Source: Chryseobacterium sp.
Lineage (GTDB): Bacteria > Bacteroidota > Bacteroidia > Flavobacteriales > Weeksellaceae
NCBI GenBank assembly: GCA_031286615.1
Contig: JAITUA010000020.1
Coordinates: 620,001-684,000 of the forward strand
Direction: 5' to 3'
DNA length: 64,000 bases
The translations under genes and the position numbers were made by a program. The notes under the pieces are model-generated. The model was not told the origin of the DNA, searched no databases, and worked only from the letters and a program-made list of their open reading frames with translations. Shown piece after piece: positions 1-8,666 of the stretch. How positions within the stretch are numbered: position 1 is the first letter of the stretch; every line of letters begins with the position of its first letter.

Positions 1-820
1 CGGATTGGGGAAGAGAAGTAGGATGTACCTGAATCCAGCTTGGAGAAGCCATTAAAGCTCCTTTTTTATGAGCCCTCCAGATTGCAGAACCATTACATCC
101 CATAGCAAGGGTAGACAGATAATAGATTTTTCCGTAACCTCCCGTTGCCAATACCACAGCATGAGCTGCATGTCTTTCAATATCTCCTGTGTCTAAATTC
201 CTTACGATAATTCCTCTTGCTTTTCCGTCAACGGTAACCAGGTCAAGCATTTCATGTCTTGAAAATAATTGTACAGAACCTTTTCCAACCTGTCTCATTA
301 AAGCTTGATAAGCTCCCAGAAGCAATTGTTGCCCAGTTTGCCCTCTGGCATAAAATGTACGGCTTACCTGAACACCTCCGAATGAACGGTTGTTCAGATA
401 TCCCCCATATTCACGTCCAAAAGGAACTCCTTGCGCTACAACCTGGTCAATGAGGTTTAAAGAACATTCTGCCATACGGTACACATTGGCTTCACGGGCT
501 CTGAAATCTCCTCCTTTCAATGTGTCTACAAACATTCTGTATACACTGTCACCATCGTTTTTATAATTTTTGGCGGCATTTACACCTCCCTGCGCTGCCA
601 CAGAGTGTGCTCTTCTCGGGCTGTCCTGAAAACAGAATGATTTGACATTATATCCCATTTCTCCTAAAGAAGCTGCGATAGAACTTCCCGCAAGTCCTGT
701 TCCTACAACAATCACATCCAGTTTTTTACGGTTGGCAGGGTTGACGAGTCTTGCTTTCTTTTTATAGTTTTCCCATTTGTGTTCCAATGGGCCTTGTGGT
801 ATTTTTGAATCTAAAATCAT
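1..820 (-). CDS. sdhA: Succinate dehydrogenase flavoprotein subunit (3' end outside window)
   Basis: Catalytic flavoprotein of complex II, oxidising succinate to fumarate at the membrane and passing electrons to SdhB and SdhC. Only the first 273 codons are here; the C-terminal part continues past base 1. Reading back from the ATG at 820 gives an FAD-binding Rossmann motif ([12 protein letters not shown], about residues 32-43), the segment [11 protein letters not shown] whose His is the usual covalent FAD site, and the family stretch [16 protein letters not shown]. The gene starts 11 bases after sdhC and is the last visible member of an operon porin-DASS transporter-sdhC-sdhA; sdhB is expected next. 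Family assignment is firm; completeness of the gene cannot be judged. Confidence 0.95.
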   Translation of the reverse strand, partial: MILDSKIPQGPLEHKWENYKKKARLVNPANRKKLDVIVVGTGLAGSSIAASLGEMGYNVKSFCFQDSPRRAHSVAAQGGVNAAKNYKNDGDSVYRMFVDTLKGGDFRAREANVYRMAECSLNLIDQVVAQGVPFGREYGGYLNNRSFGGVQVSRTFYARGQTGQQLLLGAYQALMRQVGKGSVQLFSRHEMLDLVTVDGKARGIIVRNLDTGDIERHAAHAVVLATGGYGKIYYLSTLAMGCNGSAIWRAHKKGALMASPSWIQVHPTSLPQS

Positions 821-831
821 GACCGTTCTGT

Positions 832-1488
832 TTAATGATAAGTAAAGAATACATACACCGGCATCAATGCAAAACCTACACAGATAATGATTGAATAAGC
901 AATTCCGATCGTTTTGAACCATTGTACAAACTTAGGATGATAGAGTCCCAGAGTTCTTACAGCACTGTATATTCCATGGATCAGGTGATAACACAATGCG
1001 ATCATTGATAAAACGTAAATGATAACGTACCACCATTCTTTAAAGACATTCACAACCAGAATGTAGAGGTCTTTATTTCCGTTTTCATCCAAAGGCGGAT
1101 TTCCGAATTTGTAGATATACCAGAAATTCTGGAAATGGATTACCAGGAAGATCAGGATTAATGTTCCGAGGATTCCCATATTTCGGGAAGCCCATTTACT
1201 GGCTCTTCCACGTCTGTCCGACTGATAACTGCCACCAGACTTTCTATTTTTTAAAGTAATAATCAGCCCGTCTACAGCATGCAAAATGATACTGGCATAC
1301 AAAACGTAAGAAACTATTTTGATAATAATATTTCCGGATAAAAAATGCGAATAGGCATTAAATTGCAGATGCGCCTGTTCTTGTGGCAGAAAAAGCTGAA
1401 GGTTTCCAAGGAAATGAATCAACAGGAAGAATCCCAGAAAGAGTCCTGTAAGGCACATCAGCATTTTTCTTGACAATGTTGATAACAT
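832..1488 (-). CDS. sdhC: Succinate dehydrogenase cytochrome b subunit
   Basis: Membrane anchor of complex II that carries haem and reduces quinone. The 218-residue protein has five hydrophobic helices (about 10-30, 50-75, 105-125, 150-172, 190-213), the layout of the single-subunit, two-haem (B-type) anchors of Bacteroidota, Wolinella and Bacillus rather than the separate SdhC and SdhD of Enterobacteria. Candidate haem-ligand histidines lie inside helices: H25 (IHFLGNL), the HAVDGL His, HFQNFW and HLIHGIY. Spacing is 16 bases from the upstream transporter gene and 11 bases to sdhA, so the genes are almost certainly co-transcribed. Confidence 0.93.
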   Translation of the reverse strand: MLSTLSRKMLMCLTGLFLGFFLLIHFLGNLQLFLPQEQAHLQFNAYSHFLSGNIIIKIVSYVLYASIILHAVDGLIITLKNRKSGGSYQSDRRGRASKWASRNMGILGTLILIFLVIHFQNFWYIYKFGNPPLDENGNKDLYILVVNVFKEWWYVIIYVLSMIALCYHLIHGIYSAVRTLGLYHPKFVQWFKTIGIAYSIIICVGFALMPVYVFFTYH

Positions 1489-1504
1489 ATTTTTGATTTA
1501 AAAA

Positions 1505-2935
1505 TTAATAATATCCTAAGACCTTCATCCACAATCCTCCTACAACCATGTAGATGATTAATAGAACAATTCCTATTTCAAGACCTCTGAGCCACCATGC
1601 TTTCAGGTCTACATATCCGCTTCCGAAGAATACCGGAGCCGGGCCGTGTCCGTAATGGGTAAGTACACCATAAATAGAACCCATAAAACCTAACATCATC
1701 GCCAATAGCATAGGAGGAATTCCCAAAGAAACGCCTACGCCTAATAGTGCTGCATACATGGCTGCTACGTGAGCAGTAGCACTGGCAAAAATATAGTGAC
1801 TGAAGAAATAGACAACAATAATCACCGGGAAAGCTACCTGCCAGCTCAGACCTCCGATCTGAACTTTGATAAGGTTACTGAACCAGCCAATGAAGCCTAA
1901 TTCATTTAAAGAACTTGCCATCATCACCAGTACGGCAAACCAAACGATAGTATCCCATGCTCCTTTTTCTCCTTTTACATCTTCCCAGGTTAATACTGAG
2001 GTTAACAATAATAAGGTTAATCCAATGAAAGCCGTTGTTGTAGCATCAATAGAAAGCGTTCCACCGAATATCCAAAGAGCTAACAGAATGAAAAATGCCA
2101 GTAACATCAGCCATTCGTTTCTGGAGATAGGTCCCATTTCTTTTAATTTCTGAGCGGCCATTTTCGGAGCATCTCCTGTTTTTTTTAATTCAGGCGGATA
2201 TAATTTGTACAATACCAAAGGAACGACAAAGAATGCTACTGCTCCCGGAATGAAACCTGCTGCAGCCCATGACATCCATGTAATATCAATACCAAGGTTG
2301 GCTGCAAATTTCTGACACATCGGGTTACTGGCTGTACCGGTAAGGAACATAGAAGAAGCGATGAGGTTCATATAATAGCTGTTCAACGTTAAGAATGAAC
2401 CTAATTTTCTATGAGTTTCCGGTTTTTCAGGAACGGAATCAAAGCTTATCGCCATAGATTTCATGATAGGGTAAATAATTCCCCCACCTCTTGCTGTATT
2501 ACTCGGAATGGCAGGTGCCAGACAAACATCGGCAAGGCCCAATCCGTAAGCCAATCCCAGTGAGCTTTTACCAAAAACTCTGATGAACAGAAAGGCAATA
2601 CGGTTTCCGAGTCCTGTTTTGATAAATCCTCTGGCAATAAAGAATGAAATCCCGATCAGCCAGATTACTTTGTCTCCAAACCCGGAAAGTGCTTTTGTAA
2701 TAGATTTTCCTGCATCTCCCGGAGCAACTACCTGTGTAAGGGCCGTAAAACCAATGGCCATCATACACATCGTACCCATTGGAGCGGCTTTAAGGATGAT
2801 TCCCAAAATGGTTGCTGCAAAGATGGCAAACAAATGCCAGGCATTCTCAGCGACTCCCTTCGGAGCAGGAATAAACCATATGATCAACGCAACAACAAAT
2901 GTAATCGCTACGTTTCTGATATTTATTTCTTTCAT
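1505..2935 (-). CDS. DASS-family (SLC13-like) di/tricarboxylate transporter
   Basis: Inner-membrane sodium- or exchange-driven carrier for dicarboxylates such as succinate, malate or 2-oxoglutarate. The 476-residue protein is strongly hydrophobic with about 11-13 helices and shows the substrate-loop motif SNT (residues 145-147, in PSNTARGGG), which places it near the 2-oxoglutarate/malate translocator branch, plus TGTASNP further on. It sits 20 bases after the porin gene and 16 bases before sdhC. The position directly before succinate dehydrogenase suggests C4-dicarboxylate import as its job; the exact substrate cannot be read from sequence. Family certain, substrate inferred. Confidence 0.88.
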   Translation of the reverse strand: MKEINIRNVAITFVVALIIWFIPAPKGVAENAWHLFAIFAATILGIILKAAPMGTMCMMAIGFTALTQVVAPGDAGKSITKALSGFGDKVIWLIGISFFIARGFIKTGLGNRIAFLFIRVFGKSSLGLAYGLGLADVCLAPAIPSNTARGGGIIYPIMKSMAISFDSVPEKPETHRKLGSFLTLNSYYMNLIASSMFLTGTASNPMCQKFAANLGIDITWMSWAAAGFIPGAVAFFVVPLVLYKLYPPELKKTGDAPKMAAQKLKEMGPISRNEWLMLLAFFILLALWIFGGTLSIDATTTAFIGLTLLLLTSVLTWEDVKGEKGAWDTIVWFAVLVMMASSLNELGFIGWFSNLIKVQIGGLSWQVAFPVIIVVYFFSHYIFASATAHVAAMYAALLGVGVSLGIPPMLLAMMLGFMGSIYGVLTHYGHGPAPVFFGSGYVDLKAWWLRGLEIGIVLLIIYMVVGGLWMKVLGYY

Positions 2936-2955
2936 GATACTAACTATTTAAAAGG

Positions 2956-4122
2956 TTAAAACCTACTTTGCACTTGCACAATGAATAGATTATTGTTGTA
3001 TTGTGAGGTATTTTCCACCTGATGTTTATAGCGGTCAAACTGTACTCCCAGCTGAATTCTTGCGCCGTAATTCTTCAGGAATTCCAGCCCGAACATTGGT
3101 GTAATCGTTTGTCTTGGGTTGGATGCCATTCTGAAATTCGTGTCAAGGTATTCGTACCGGCATGATAGTTCAAAGGCACTCAGGTTTTTATGGTTGATCT
3201 CATATCTTAAATTCGGAAGAAAATAAGCTCCACGGATCAGATATTGGTCTGGGTTTTCAGGGCGTAATTCAGGTGCAATAGAATTGTACAGAACATGGTT
3301 GGTTGCCTGTTTAGCTTCCAGTTGCATATCAAGGCTCCATTTTGGATCAAAATGAATTAATGAACTCAGATCTATTCCCAAGGCATATACTTTTTTGCTG
3401 AATACTTCTCCAGTACCACCATTCAAACCTACATTGAAATTGTATTTTTTGGATAATCCGAAAACAAGGCGGGTAGAATACTGTTTTCCGTTGTCATTAT
3501 CATTGATCTGGTTTTTCCCATTTCCATTCACCACTGAAACAGCGTATTGGAAGGGAATCTCTCCCAGCTGAAGCTGCCCTGTGGCAGACATTCCGATCTG
3601 GAAACTCGTCCAGCCCAGTTTTCCGAATTCTGTATACTGATTAGACCAGTCTAAAGATTTAATAATATCAATGGGATAAGTTTCTTCAATACCAAACCAA
3701 GGTCTGAACTGACCTACTGTAATGGCTAATTTAGGATTGAAAGTATACTTCAGATAAGCATTTTCAAGAACTCTGCTTTTGGGATCATTTTTAAAATCTG
3801 CAAGATTGGCCAAGACAACAACTTCTGTGCGTTTACTGATCTGTGCCCGAACCTGAACCCTCATGTATTTAAGCATGAAATTATTATCAGTTCCGGAACC
3901 ATCCGTATGATGAAGTCCGTTGACATCAACATCTTTGCTCATCCCTACGAGATAACGTGCCTGAAAAAGGCCTTTGATCTGCAGCTGCGGATATTTTACA
4001 TTGTCTTCTTCCTGTGGAGGAGAAGTGGTCTTCAGAGAGTCCTGATTTTGTGCGTAAGCTGATAACCCGCAGGCCAGCAAGCACAGGATCAGGCTTTTCT
4101 TTTTAATCGAAAAAAAGGCCAT
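2956..4122 (-). CDS. Outer-membrane porin, OprO/OprP-like
   Basis: Predicted outer-membrane beta-barrel. The 388-residue protein has a signal peptide (hydrophobic residues 10-24, cleavage after AYA-Q), a periplasmic polar stretch, then alternating amphipathic strands (GLFQARYLVGMS, MKYMRVQVRAQI, NAYLKYTFNPKLAITVGQFRPWFG) and ends in Phe (VQVQSRF), as barrels recognised by BAM do. The FRPWFGIEE and Y-P-I-D-I region resembles phosphate-selective porins O and P, a family that in Bacteroidota is used broadly for anionic solutes. As first gene of the operon with the dicarboxylate carrier and SDH, I infer a dicarboxylate entry channel. Substrate is inference. Confidence 0.8.
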   Translation of the reverse strand: MAFFSIKKKSLILCLLACGLSAYAQNQDSLKTTSPPQEEDNVKYPQLQIKGLFQARYLVGMSKDVDVNGLHHTDGSGTDNNFMLKYMRVQVRAQISKRTEVVVLANLADFKNDPKSRVLENAYLKYTFNPKLAITVGQFRPWFGIEETYPIDIIKSLDWSNQYTEFGKLGWTSFQIGMSATGQLQLGEIPFQYAVSVVNGNGKNQINDNDNGKQYSTRLVFGLSKKYNFNVGLNGGTGEVFSKKVYALGIDLSSLIHFDPKWSLDMQLEAKQATNHVLYNSIAPELRPENPDQYLIRGAYFLPNLRYEINHKNLSAFELSCRYEYLDTNFRMASNPRQTITPMFGLEFLKNYGARIQLGVQFDRYKHQVENTSQYNNNLFIVQVQSRF

Positions 4123-4204
4123 ATCTATTTTTGTTTTTTTATATTGTAAACTTTACTTTACCACAAGTATCTTTTATGCGCTTGAATGAAAGAAATGTGT
4201 TTTT

Positions 4205-4256
4205 AACCACCCCGTCAAATCTCTGATTTGACACCCCTCCATGGGAGGGGAATGGT
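4205..4256. repeat. REP-like double hairpin
   Basis: Two adjacent perfect hairpins lie in the 226-base gap between the porin and amidase genes: GTCAAATC (4214-4221) with GATTTGAC (4225-4232), then CCCCTCC (4234-4240) with GGAGGGG (4244-4250). The GC content is well above the surrounding AT-rich spacer. It has no T-run suited to either neighbour, so it looks more like a dispersed palindromic repeat than a terminator. Nothing else is visible in the gap. Confidence 0.6.
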
Positions 4257-4348
4257 CAAATATTCAATCATAGTTCGTTGATACTTAGTTTTTTTATCTG
4301 TGGGGATCAGATTTTTTACTTAAGCATAAGTGGTTTGTGGTGAAATAT

Positions 4349-5398
4349 CTATTTTAATCCTAAAAATGCGAACGGTGCAGATTCTTTAAAATTTGCATTG
4401 GATTTACCGTTGTAAGTGTTATTATTGCTTAAATCCAGTTTCATCACTTTTCCCTTAGCACTTAGGTCGAAATCTTTAAGATCTACCCAAAAAGTATTAG
4501 GCGTGAAAACCGTTTCAAAATAATATACCAGATTTTTCTGATCAGAAACAGAACGCCATCTTGTAGATGAAATGTTAGGTTCCGTTGCTGAAGTGATTCC
4601 GTAAGGTACTGAACAGTTTCTGATGACACTGAAAACACTCGCTATAGCTGTACGGGTATCAGCAGTCTGCGGTATTGCATTCACATAGTAAGAAGCTCTT
4701 ACGAAGCGGTCTGCAGCGCGGTTGGTTCCCGGAAGCATTACCGTTCCCGGAATTCCTTTCCAGTAATTGTTAAGAGCCAGCTGTTCTTCAAAAACAGGAG
4801 AATTGGTCATTACCGTATAAGACGGATCATGATGAATAACCAGTTTGCCGTCAATATACTCAAATACAGCATTGTCTCCTGAAGCATCGGAAATGGAAAG
4901 ATGAATTGTTGTAAATCTTTCTGTTCCGGGAATATAGTCACTTACAATAACGAACGGTTCTTTTCGTGAAAATTCTACGGCTTCTTTTACTGTGGCGAAA
5001 TTATCGAGATAATATTGTGCCCATAATGATATGGCAAGTCCCTTTTTACTTCCTTTTCCATCAAACTTTGGGTACTGGGATTCTCCTAACCAAAGAAGGT
5101 TGGCAACCAGTCCTTTTTCGTTCATTCCGTCTGCTGATGCAATATCCCAGGAAGAGCTGATAATACTTCCATATTTGGAATTCCATTTTACGGATTTAGA
5201 ACCTACAAGCCCGTTGCGGTCTATTCCTTTTGGGAAAACCCAAAGGTTGGCCGGAATTTCATCACGCCAGTCCATAGAACGGGCTGTAATAACGGTATTC
5301 TGGGGGCCTTTGTAAACTACTCTTGTACATGCTTCTGAGGGATTCCATAATCCTATAGAGAGGACCAGAGAAAATAAAATTAATGGGAACTTTTTCAT
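4349..5398 (-). CDS. Secreted choloylglycine hydrolase family amidase
   Basis: Linear amide C-N hydrolase of the N-terminal nucleophile superfamily (penicillin V acylase / bile salt hydrolase group). A signal peptide covers residues 1-23 and cleavage after SEA would expose Cys24 as the new N-terminus, which is the catalytic nucleophile in this family; the following TRVVYKGP and ARSMDWRDE carry the conserved Arg and Asp, and the downstream Asn/Arg needed for catalysis are plausible in the VMTNSP and SSTRWR segments. The 349 residues match the family. Secretion to the periplasm fits the exposed Cys. Substrate (bile salt, penicillin V, acyl-homoserine lactone) is not decidable. It is a single gene, divergent from bphP. 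Confidence 0.88.
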   Translation of the reverse strand: MKKFPLILFSLVLSIGLWNPSEACTRVVYKGPQNTVITARSMDWRDEIPANLWVFPKGIDRNGLVGSKSVKWNSKYGSIISSSWDIASADGMNEKGLVANLLWLGESQYPKFDGKGSKKGLAISLWAQYYLDNFATVKEAVEFSRKEPFVIVSDYIPGTERFTTIHLSISDASGDNAVFEYIDGKLVIHHDPSYTVMTNSPVFEEQLALNNYWKGIPGTVMLPGTNRAADRFVRASYYVNAIPQTADTRTAIASVFSVIRNCSVPYGITSATEPNISSTRWRSVSDQKNLVYYFETVFTPNTFWVDLKDFDLSAKGKVMKLDLSNNNTYNGKSNANFKESAPFAFLGLK

Positions 5399-5777
5399 AA
5401 TAGTATTATTTGAATTTAAATTTTATATTGAATTTATTGTGAATAATTCAATGAATTTTTATCATATTCATTATTTGGTGATATAAATTTAGATAAATTT
5501 GTTTAAATAAAATAATTATTAAGGTTAATAATGTGTAATTCATGTTATGAATCATGATTAAAGCTTGATAATTGGATTATTGTCTGTCTTTTTGTATATT
5601 TTAGAGATATGACACTAAAAGAGGATGAAAATGGAGAATGTTTTAATGTGTTTTCGACCCTTTCTTTAATTGATTTTTCTCATGAATGCCTGATAGACTG
5701 AAGTTTAAAATAAGATACCACAAAATAGAAAGCTGTTTGAAAAAAGGCTATATTTGATAGTTAGACTGAAAAGATAT
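5399..5777. promoter_or_regulatory. Divergent intergenic region with candidate bphP promoter
   Basis: An AT-rich 379-base spacer separates the amidase and bphP. On the plus strand a TTG at 5572-5574 followed after 20 bases by TATATTTT (5595-5602) matches the Bacteroidota promoter pattern TTG-N17-23-TAnnTTTG except for the last base. That would give a leader of about 170 bases for bphP. No other structure stands out. Confidence 0.35.
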
Positions 5778-7976
5778 ATGAATTTTATAGAATGCCATGA
5801 AGAACCTATCCATATTCCGGGTTCTATACAAAGTTTTGGTTATTTGATTGGCATTGATGCAGAGTCCCGTACCATTACTTTTTTTAGCAGGAATATTTCG
5901 GATATATTTAAGATCGGGAGTTCTGAGGAACTATTCGGAAGAAAGCTTACTGACTTTCCTGAAAGTTTCCAAGGCATTATTGATTCAGAAATTTATACTT
6001 CACTGGATAAGTTTACCAGAAGGAAGAATGAAACTTATTTCGACAAGATTTTTATTGGAGATAAAGAGTATCATTTTTCTGTTTTCAGAAGCGAACTTTA
6101 CATTTTTATGGAGTTTGAAAAAGTTCTGGTTAATCCCAATAAACGGATATCGAATAAGTATGATAACTTTTATATCATCGATAATGAAAAGGAACTCTGG
6201 AATCATCTTCTGGAAACCCTGTCGAAAGTAGTGAACTACGACCGTATGATGGTATACAAATTCATGATGGATGGTTCAGGAAAAGTAATCGCTGAAAAGA
6301 AAAATGAGAATATGGAAAGTTTTCTGGGGCTTCATTATCCGGAATCTGATATTCCGAAGCAGGCACGCGATCTTTATCTGAAAAAAAGAAAAAGAATCTT
6401 CAGCAATGTATATGCGGATACGGTTCCTATTTTAAGCAAAAGTCCTGAAAATATCGACCTTACTTTCTCTGCATCCAGAGGGATGTCACCTGTTCACGGG
6501 CAATATCTTAAAAATTCAGGAGCAGCTTCAAGTTTCAGTGTTTCAATTATTATTGATGATCATCTTTGGGGATTGGTAACCTGCCAGAATGTAGAACCTA
6601 AACATATTGACCTTGAGGACAGGGTACAGGCTGGAATTTTCACAGCTCTGGCTGCTAATGCTTATTCCTCTTTTAAATCCAAGAGTGAACTGAACTACCG
6701 TTTGGAACTGAATGAAAAAGTTTCTCAGCTTAAAACGGAGTTTTTAAAACATAATAATCTGTTCGACTCTCTTATTGAGTGTAAGACGGAAATCAGAAAT
6801 TTACCCGAAGCAGACGGGCTTGCTATTGTTTCAGATGAGAATATTATAACAGATGGTAAAACTCCCAATTCGGAAAGTATAAACCGAATTGTGCAATGGG
6901 CACTGGAGAATACCAATGAAAGAATCTACGTGAGCCGCAACTTTCTTAAAGAACATGGTGGTGAACTGGATCTGACTGAAAATGCTGCAGGAATCATTAT
7001 TTATTTTATTGAAAGGGATAAAAATGAAATGTTGATCTGGTTCCGTAAAGAGTTTGATGAACACATCAACTGGGCCGGGAATCCGGAGAAAAATGTAGAG
7101 ATTTTTTCTCAGAACGGAGAGGAAAAACAGATGATATCGCCGAGAACTTCCTTCCGTATTTTTACAGAGAATATCAAAGGGAATTCTAAAAGATGGAACT
7201 CCAGAAATGTAAGTGCAGTACAGTCCGTAAGGGATTTGATTTTAGAAACCTCTCACAAAAATTATAATGCGATCAAAAGACTTAATGATGAGCTGAAAAA
7301 AGTAAATGATGAGCTTGACAGCTTTTCTTATACCATTTCGCATGATCTTGGAACACCTCTTACGGTAATGAAACTGAATGCACAAATGCTTTTGGGAAAT
7401 CTTACTGATGATTCTGTAAAAAGCAAAACCAAGATCAATACGATTATTGAGGAAATAGATAATATGGCTGAAATGATGCATGATGTACTGCAGCTCAGCC
7501 GTGCCAAACATAGTGAAATACAGCTTGAAAGCCTGAAAACGGCTAATATCATTGAGAAAATATCTCAAAATGCCAAGATGACCTATGGCAATCCGAACAG
7601 TGAAATTATTATTAAGGAATGCCCGGATGTACTGGCTGATAAAACAATGCTTCACCAGGTTTTTCTGAATATCATCAATAATGCGGTGAAATATTCTTCC
7701 CATAAAGATCTTCCGAAAGTAGAAATTGAAGGAATAGAAGATGGACAGACTATTATTTACAGGGTTTCCGACAATGGTATTGGTATTCCTGAAGAGGAAA
7801 AGCATAAGATGTTTAAAATCTTCAACAGGATGGATAATGCTAAGAAATTTAAAGGAAACGGAGTAGGGCTGTCTATTGTACACCGTATTATGAAAAGGAT
7901 AGGAGGAAATGTGGATTATGAAAGCAGCAATGAGGGAACTTCCTTTATTTTAACGTTCAAAAAGCCTTATATTTGA
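5778..7976 (+). CDS. bphP: Bacteriophytochrome histidine kinase
   Basis: Red/far-red light sensor kinase binding biliverdin. From the ATG at 5778 (732 residues): PAS with the biliverdin-attachment Cys6 in ECHEEPIHIPGS; GAF about 125-300 with DIP at 191-193 (the Asp207 region of Deinococcus BphP) and SPVHGQYL with H240; PHY about 310-480 with the tongue motif PRTSF (455-459) and WAGNP; HisKA with phospho-acceptor H522 in SHDLGTPL; HATPase with NIINNAVKYS, DNGIGI and GNGVGLSIV. Two oddities: the GAF His equivalent to Deinococcus H290 is Gln270 (TCQN instead of ACHH), and the HisKA box has Gly where Arg is usual. A TTG at 5754 would add eight residues; the ATG is preferred because it places Cys close to the N-terminus. 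The heme oxygenase gene follows after 21 bases. Confidence 0.94.
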   Translation: MNFIECHEEPIHIPGSIQSFGYLIGIDAESRTITFFSRNISDIFKIGSSEELFGRKLTDFPESFQGIIDSEIYTSLDKFTRRKNETYFDKIFIGDKEYHFSVFRSELYIFMEFEKVLVNPNKRISNKYDNFYIIDNEKELWNHLLETLSKVVNYDRMMVYKFMMDGSGKVIAEKKNENMESFLGLHYPESDIPKQARDLYLKKRKRIFSNVYADTVPILSKSPENIDLTFSASRGMSPVHGQYLKNSGAASSFSVSIIIDDHLWGLVTCQNVEPKHIDLEDRVQAGIFTALAANAYSSFKSKSELNYRLELNEKVSQLKTEFLKHNNLFDSLIECKTEIRNLPEADGLAIVSDENIITDGKTPNSESINRIVQWALENTNERIYVSRNFLKEHGGELDLTENAAGIIIYFIERDKNEMLIWFRKEFDEHINWAGNPEKNVEIFSQNGEEKQMISPRTSFRIFTENIKGNSKRWNSRNVSAVQSVRDLILETSHKNYNAIKRLNDELKKVNDELDSFSYTISHDLGTPLTVMKLNAQMLLGNLTDDSVKSKTKINTIIEEIDNMAEMMHDVLQLSRAKHSEIQLESLKTANIIEKISQNAKMTYGNPNSEIIIKECPDVLADKTMLHQVFLNIINNAVKYSSHKDLPKVEIEGIEDGQTIIYRVSDNGIGIPEEEKHKMFKIFNRMDNAKKFKGNGVGLSIVHRIMKRIGGNVDYESSNEGTSFILTFKKPYI

Positions 7977-7997
7977 GAAACTTTTAAAACGTTATTT

Positions 7998-8549
7998 ATG
8001 GTATCAGAATATCTTAAACAGAATACAGCAGACTATCACGATGCAGCAGAGAAACTTTTTAATTCTGAAAAGATTTTTAACAAAACTTTCACTCTGGAGG
8101 ATTATAAAAAAATCATTCATACCAATTACCTGATGCTTCTTCACAGTGAAGACAAAATCTTCAGTAGTCTTTCTGATAAGTATGCAGAAAAACTTCAGCT
8201 TGAAGCAAGGAAAAAACTTTCCCTTATTGAAAAGGATCTGAAAAGCCTTTCACTGGAAAACCAATCAGCTACCCACAACCTTGAATTCAGTAATGAGCAT
8301 GAAGCACTTGGAGCGATGTATGTGATTGAAGGTTCTACGCTTGGTGGAAACGTTATCGCGAAACAGCTTTCTAAAACGGAAGGCTTTGATGAGGTTACTT
8401 TCAACTTTTTCGGGTGTTATCAGGAAAATACAGGGCCTATGTGGAAAAATTTCAAAGAGGTTCTGGATACGGAAGTAGCTGAAGAAAACTACCACGATGT
8501 GCTTTCCGGGGCGAAAAAGCTATACACTTTTTTACTGAACGTCAATTAA
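7998..8549 (+). CDS. bphO: Biliverdin-producing heme oxygenase
   Basis: Opens haem to biliverdin, supplying the chromophore of the phytochrome encoded just upstream. The 183-residue all-helical protein has the proximal haem ligand His14 in DYHDAAE and the distal helix signature MYVIEGSTLGGNVI with flexible glycines. The GCYQENTGPMWKNF segment also fits BphO-type enzymes. It lies 21 bases after bphP in the same direction and is followed by a hairpin terminator, so bphP and bphO form a two-gene unit. Cytoplasmic. High confidence from motif and context together. Confidence 0.92.
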   Translation: MVSEYLKQNTADYHDAAEKLFNSEKIFNKTFTLEDYKKIIHTNYLMLLHSEDKIFSSLSDKYAEKLQLEARKKLSLIEKDLKSLSLENQSATHNLEFSNEHEALGAMYVIEGSTLGGNVIAKQLSKTEGFDEVTFNFFGCYQENTGPMWKNFKEVLDTEVAEENYHDVLSGAKKLYTFLLNVN

Positions 8550-8570
8550 ATTATTTTAATTCTAATTAAA

Positions 8571-8600
8571 TTCCTGAAAAATTGCGCATTTTTTCAGGAA
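8571..8600 (+). terminator. Hairpin after bphO
   Basis: TTCCTGAAAAA (8571-8581) pairs perfectly with TTTTTCAGGAA (8590-8600) across an 8-base loop. It ends the bphP-bphO unit. The stem overlaps the promoter elements proposed for mdh. Confidence 0.6.
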
Positions 8601-8612
8601 TTGTTAAATTTG
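8582..8612 (+). promoter_or_regulatory. mdh promoter (Bacteroidota -33/-7)
   Basis: TTG at 8582-8584, 20 bases, then TAAATTTG at 8605-8612, a full match to TTG-N17-23-TAnnTTTG. The start site would fall near 8619, about 48 bases before the mdh ATG. The -33 element lies in the loop and the spacer in the right arm of the preceding terminator. Confidence 0.65.
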
Positions 8613-8666
8613 GGGAGTTTCAAATTTAAACTTAACTAACAAAAAATAATTTTAAAAAGTAACAAT

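Noticed and set aside
259-453. 64-residue plus-strand frame in the sdhA region
   Set aside because: Antisense to sdhA, whose motifs are clear; no start signal or family.
5848-7883. Overlapping open frames on both strands inside bphP (for example 7242-7883 minus and 5848-6231 plus)
   Set aside because: They lie inside the well-supported phytochrome frame, have low-complexity Ile/Phe-rich translations and no motif.
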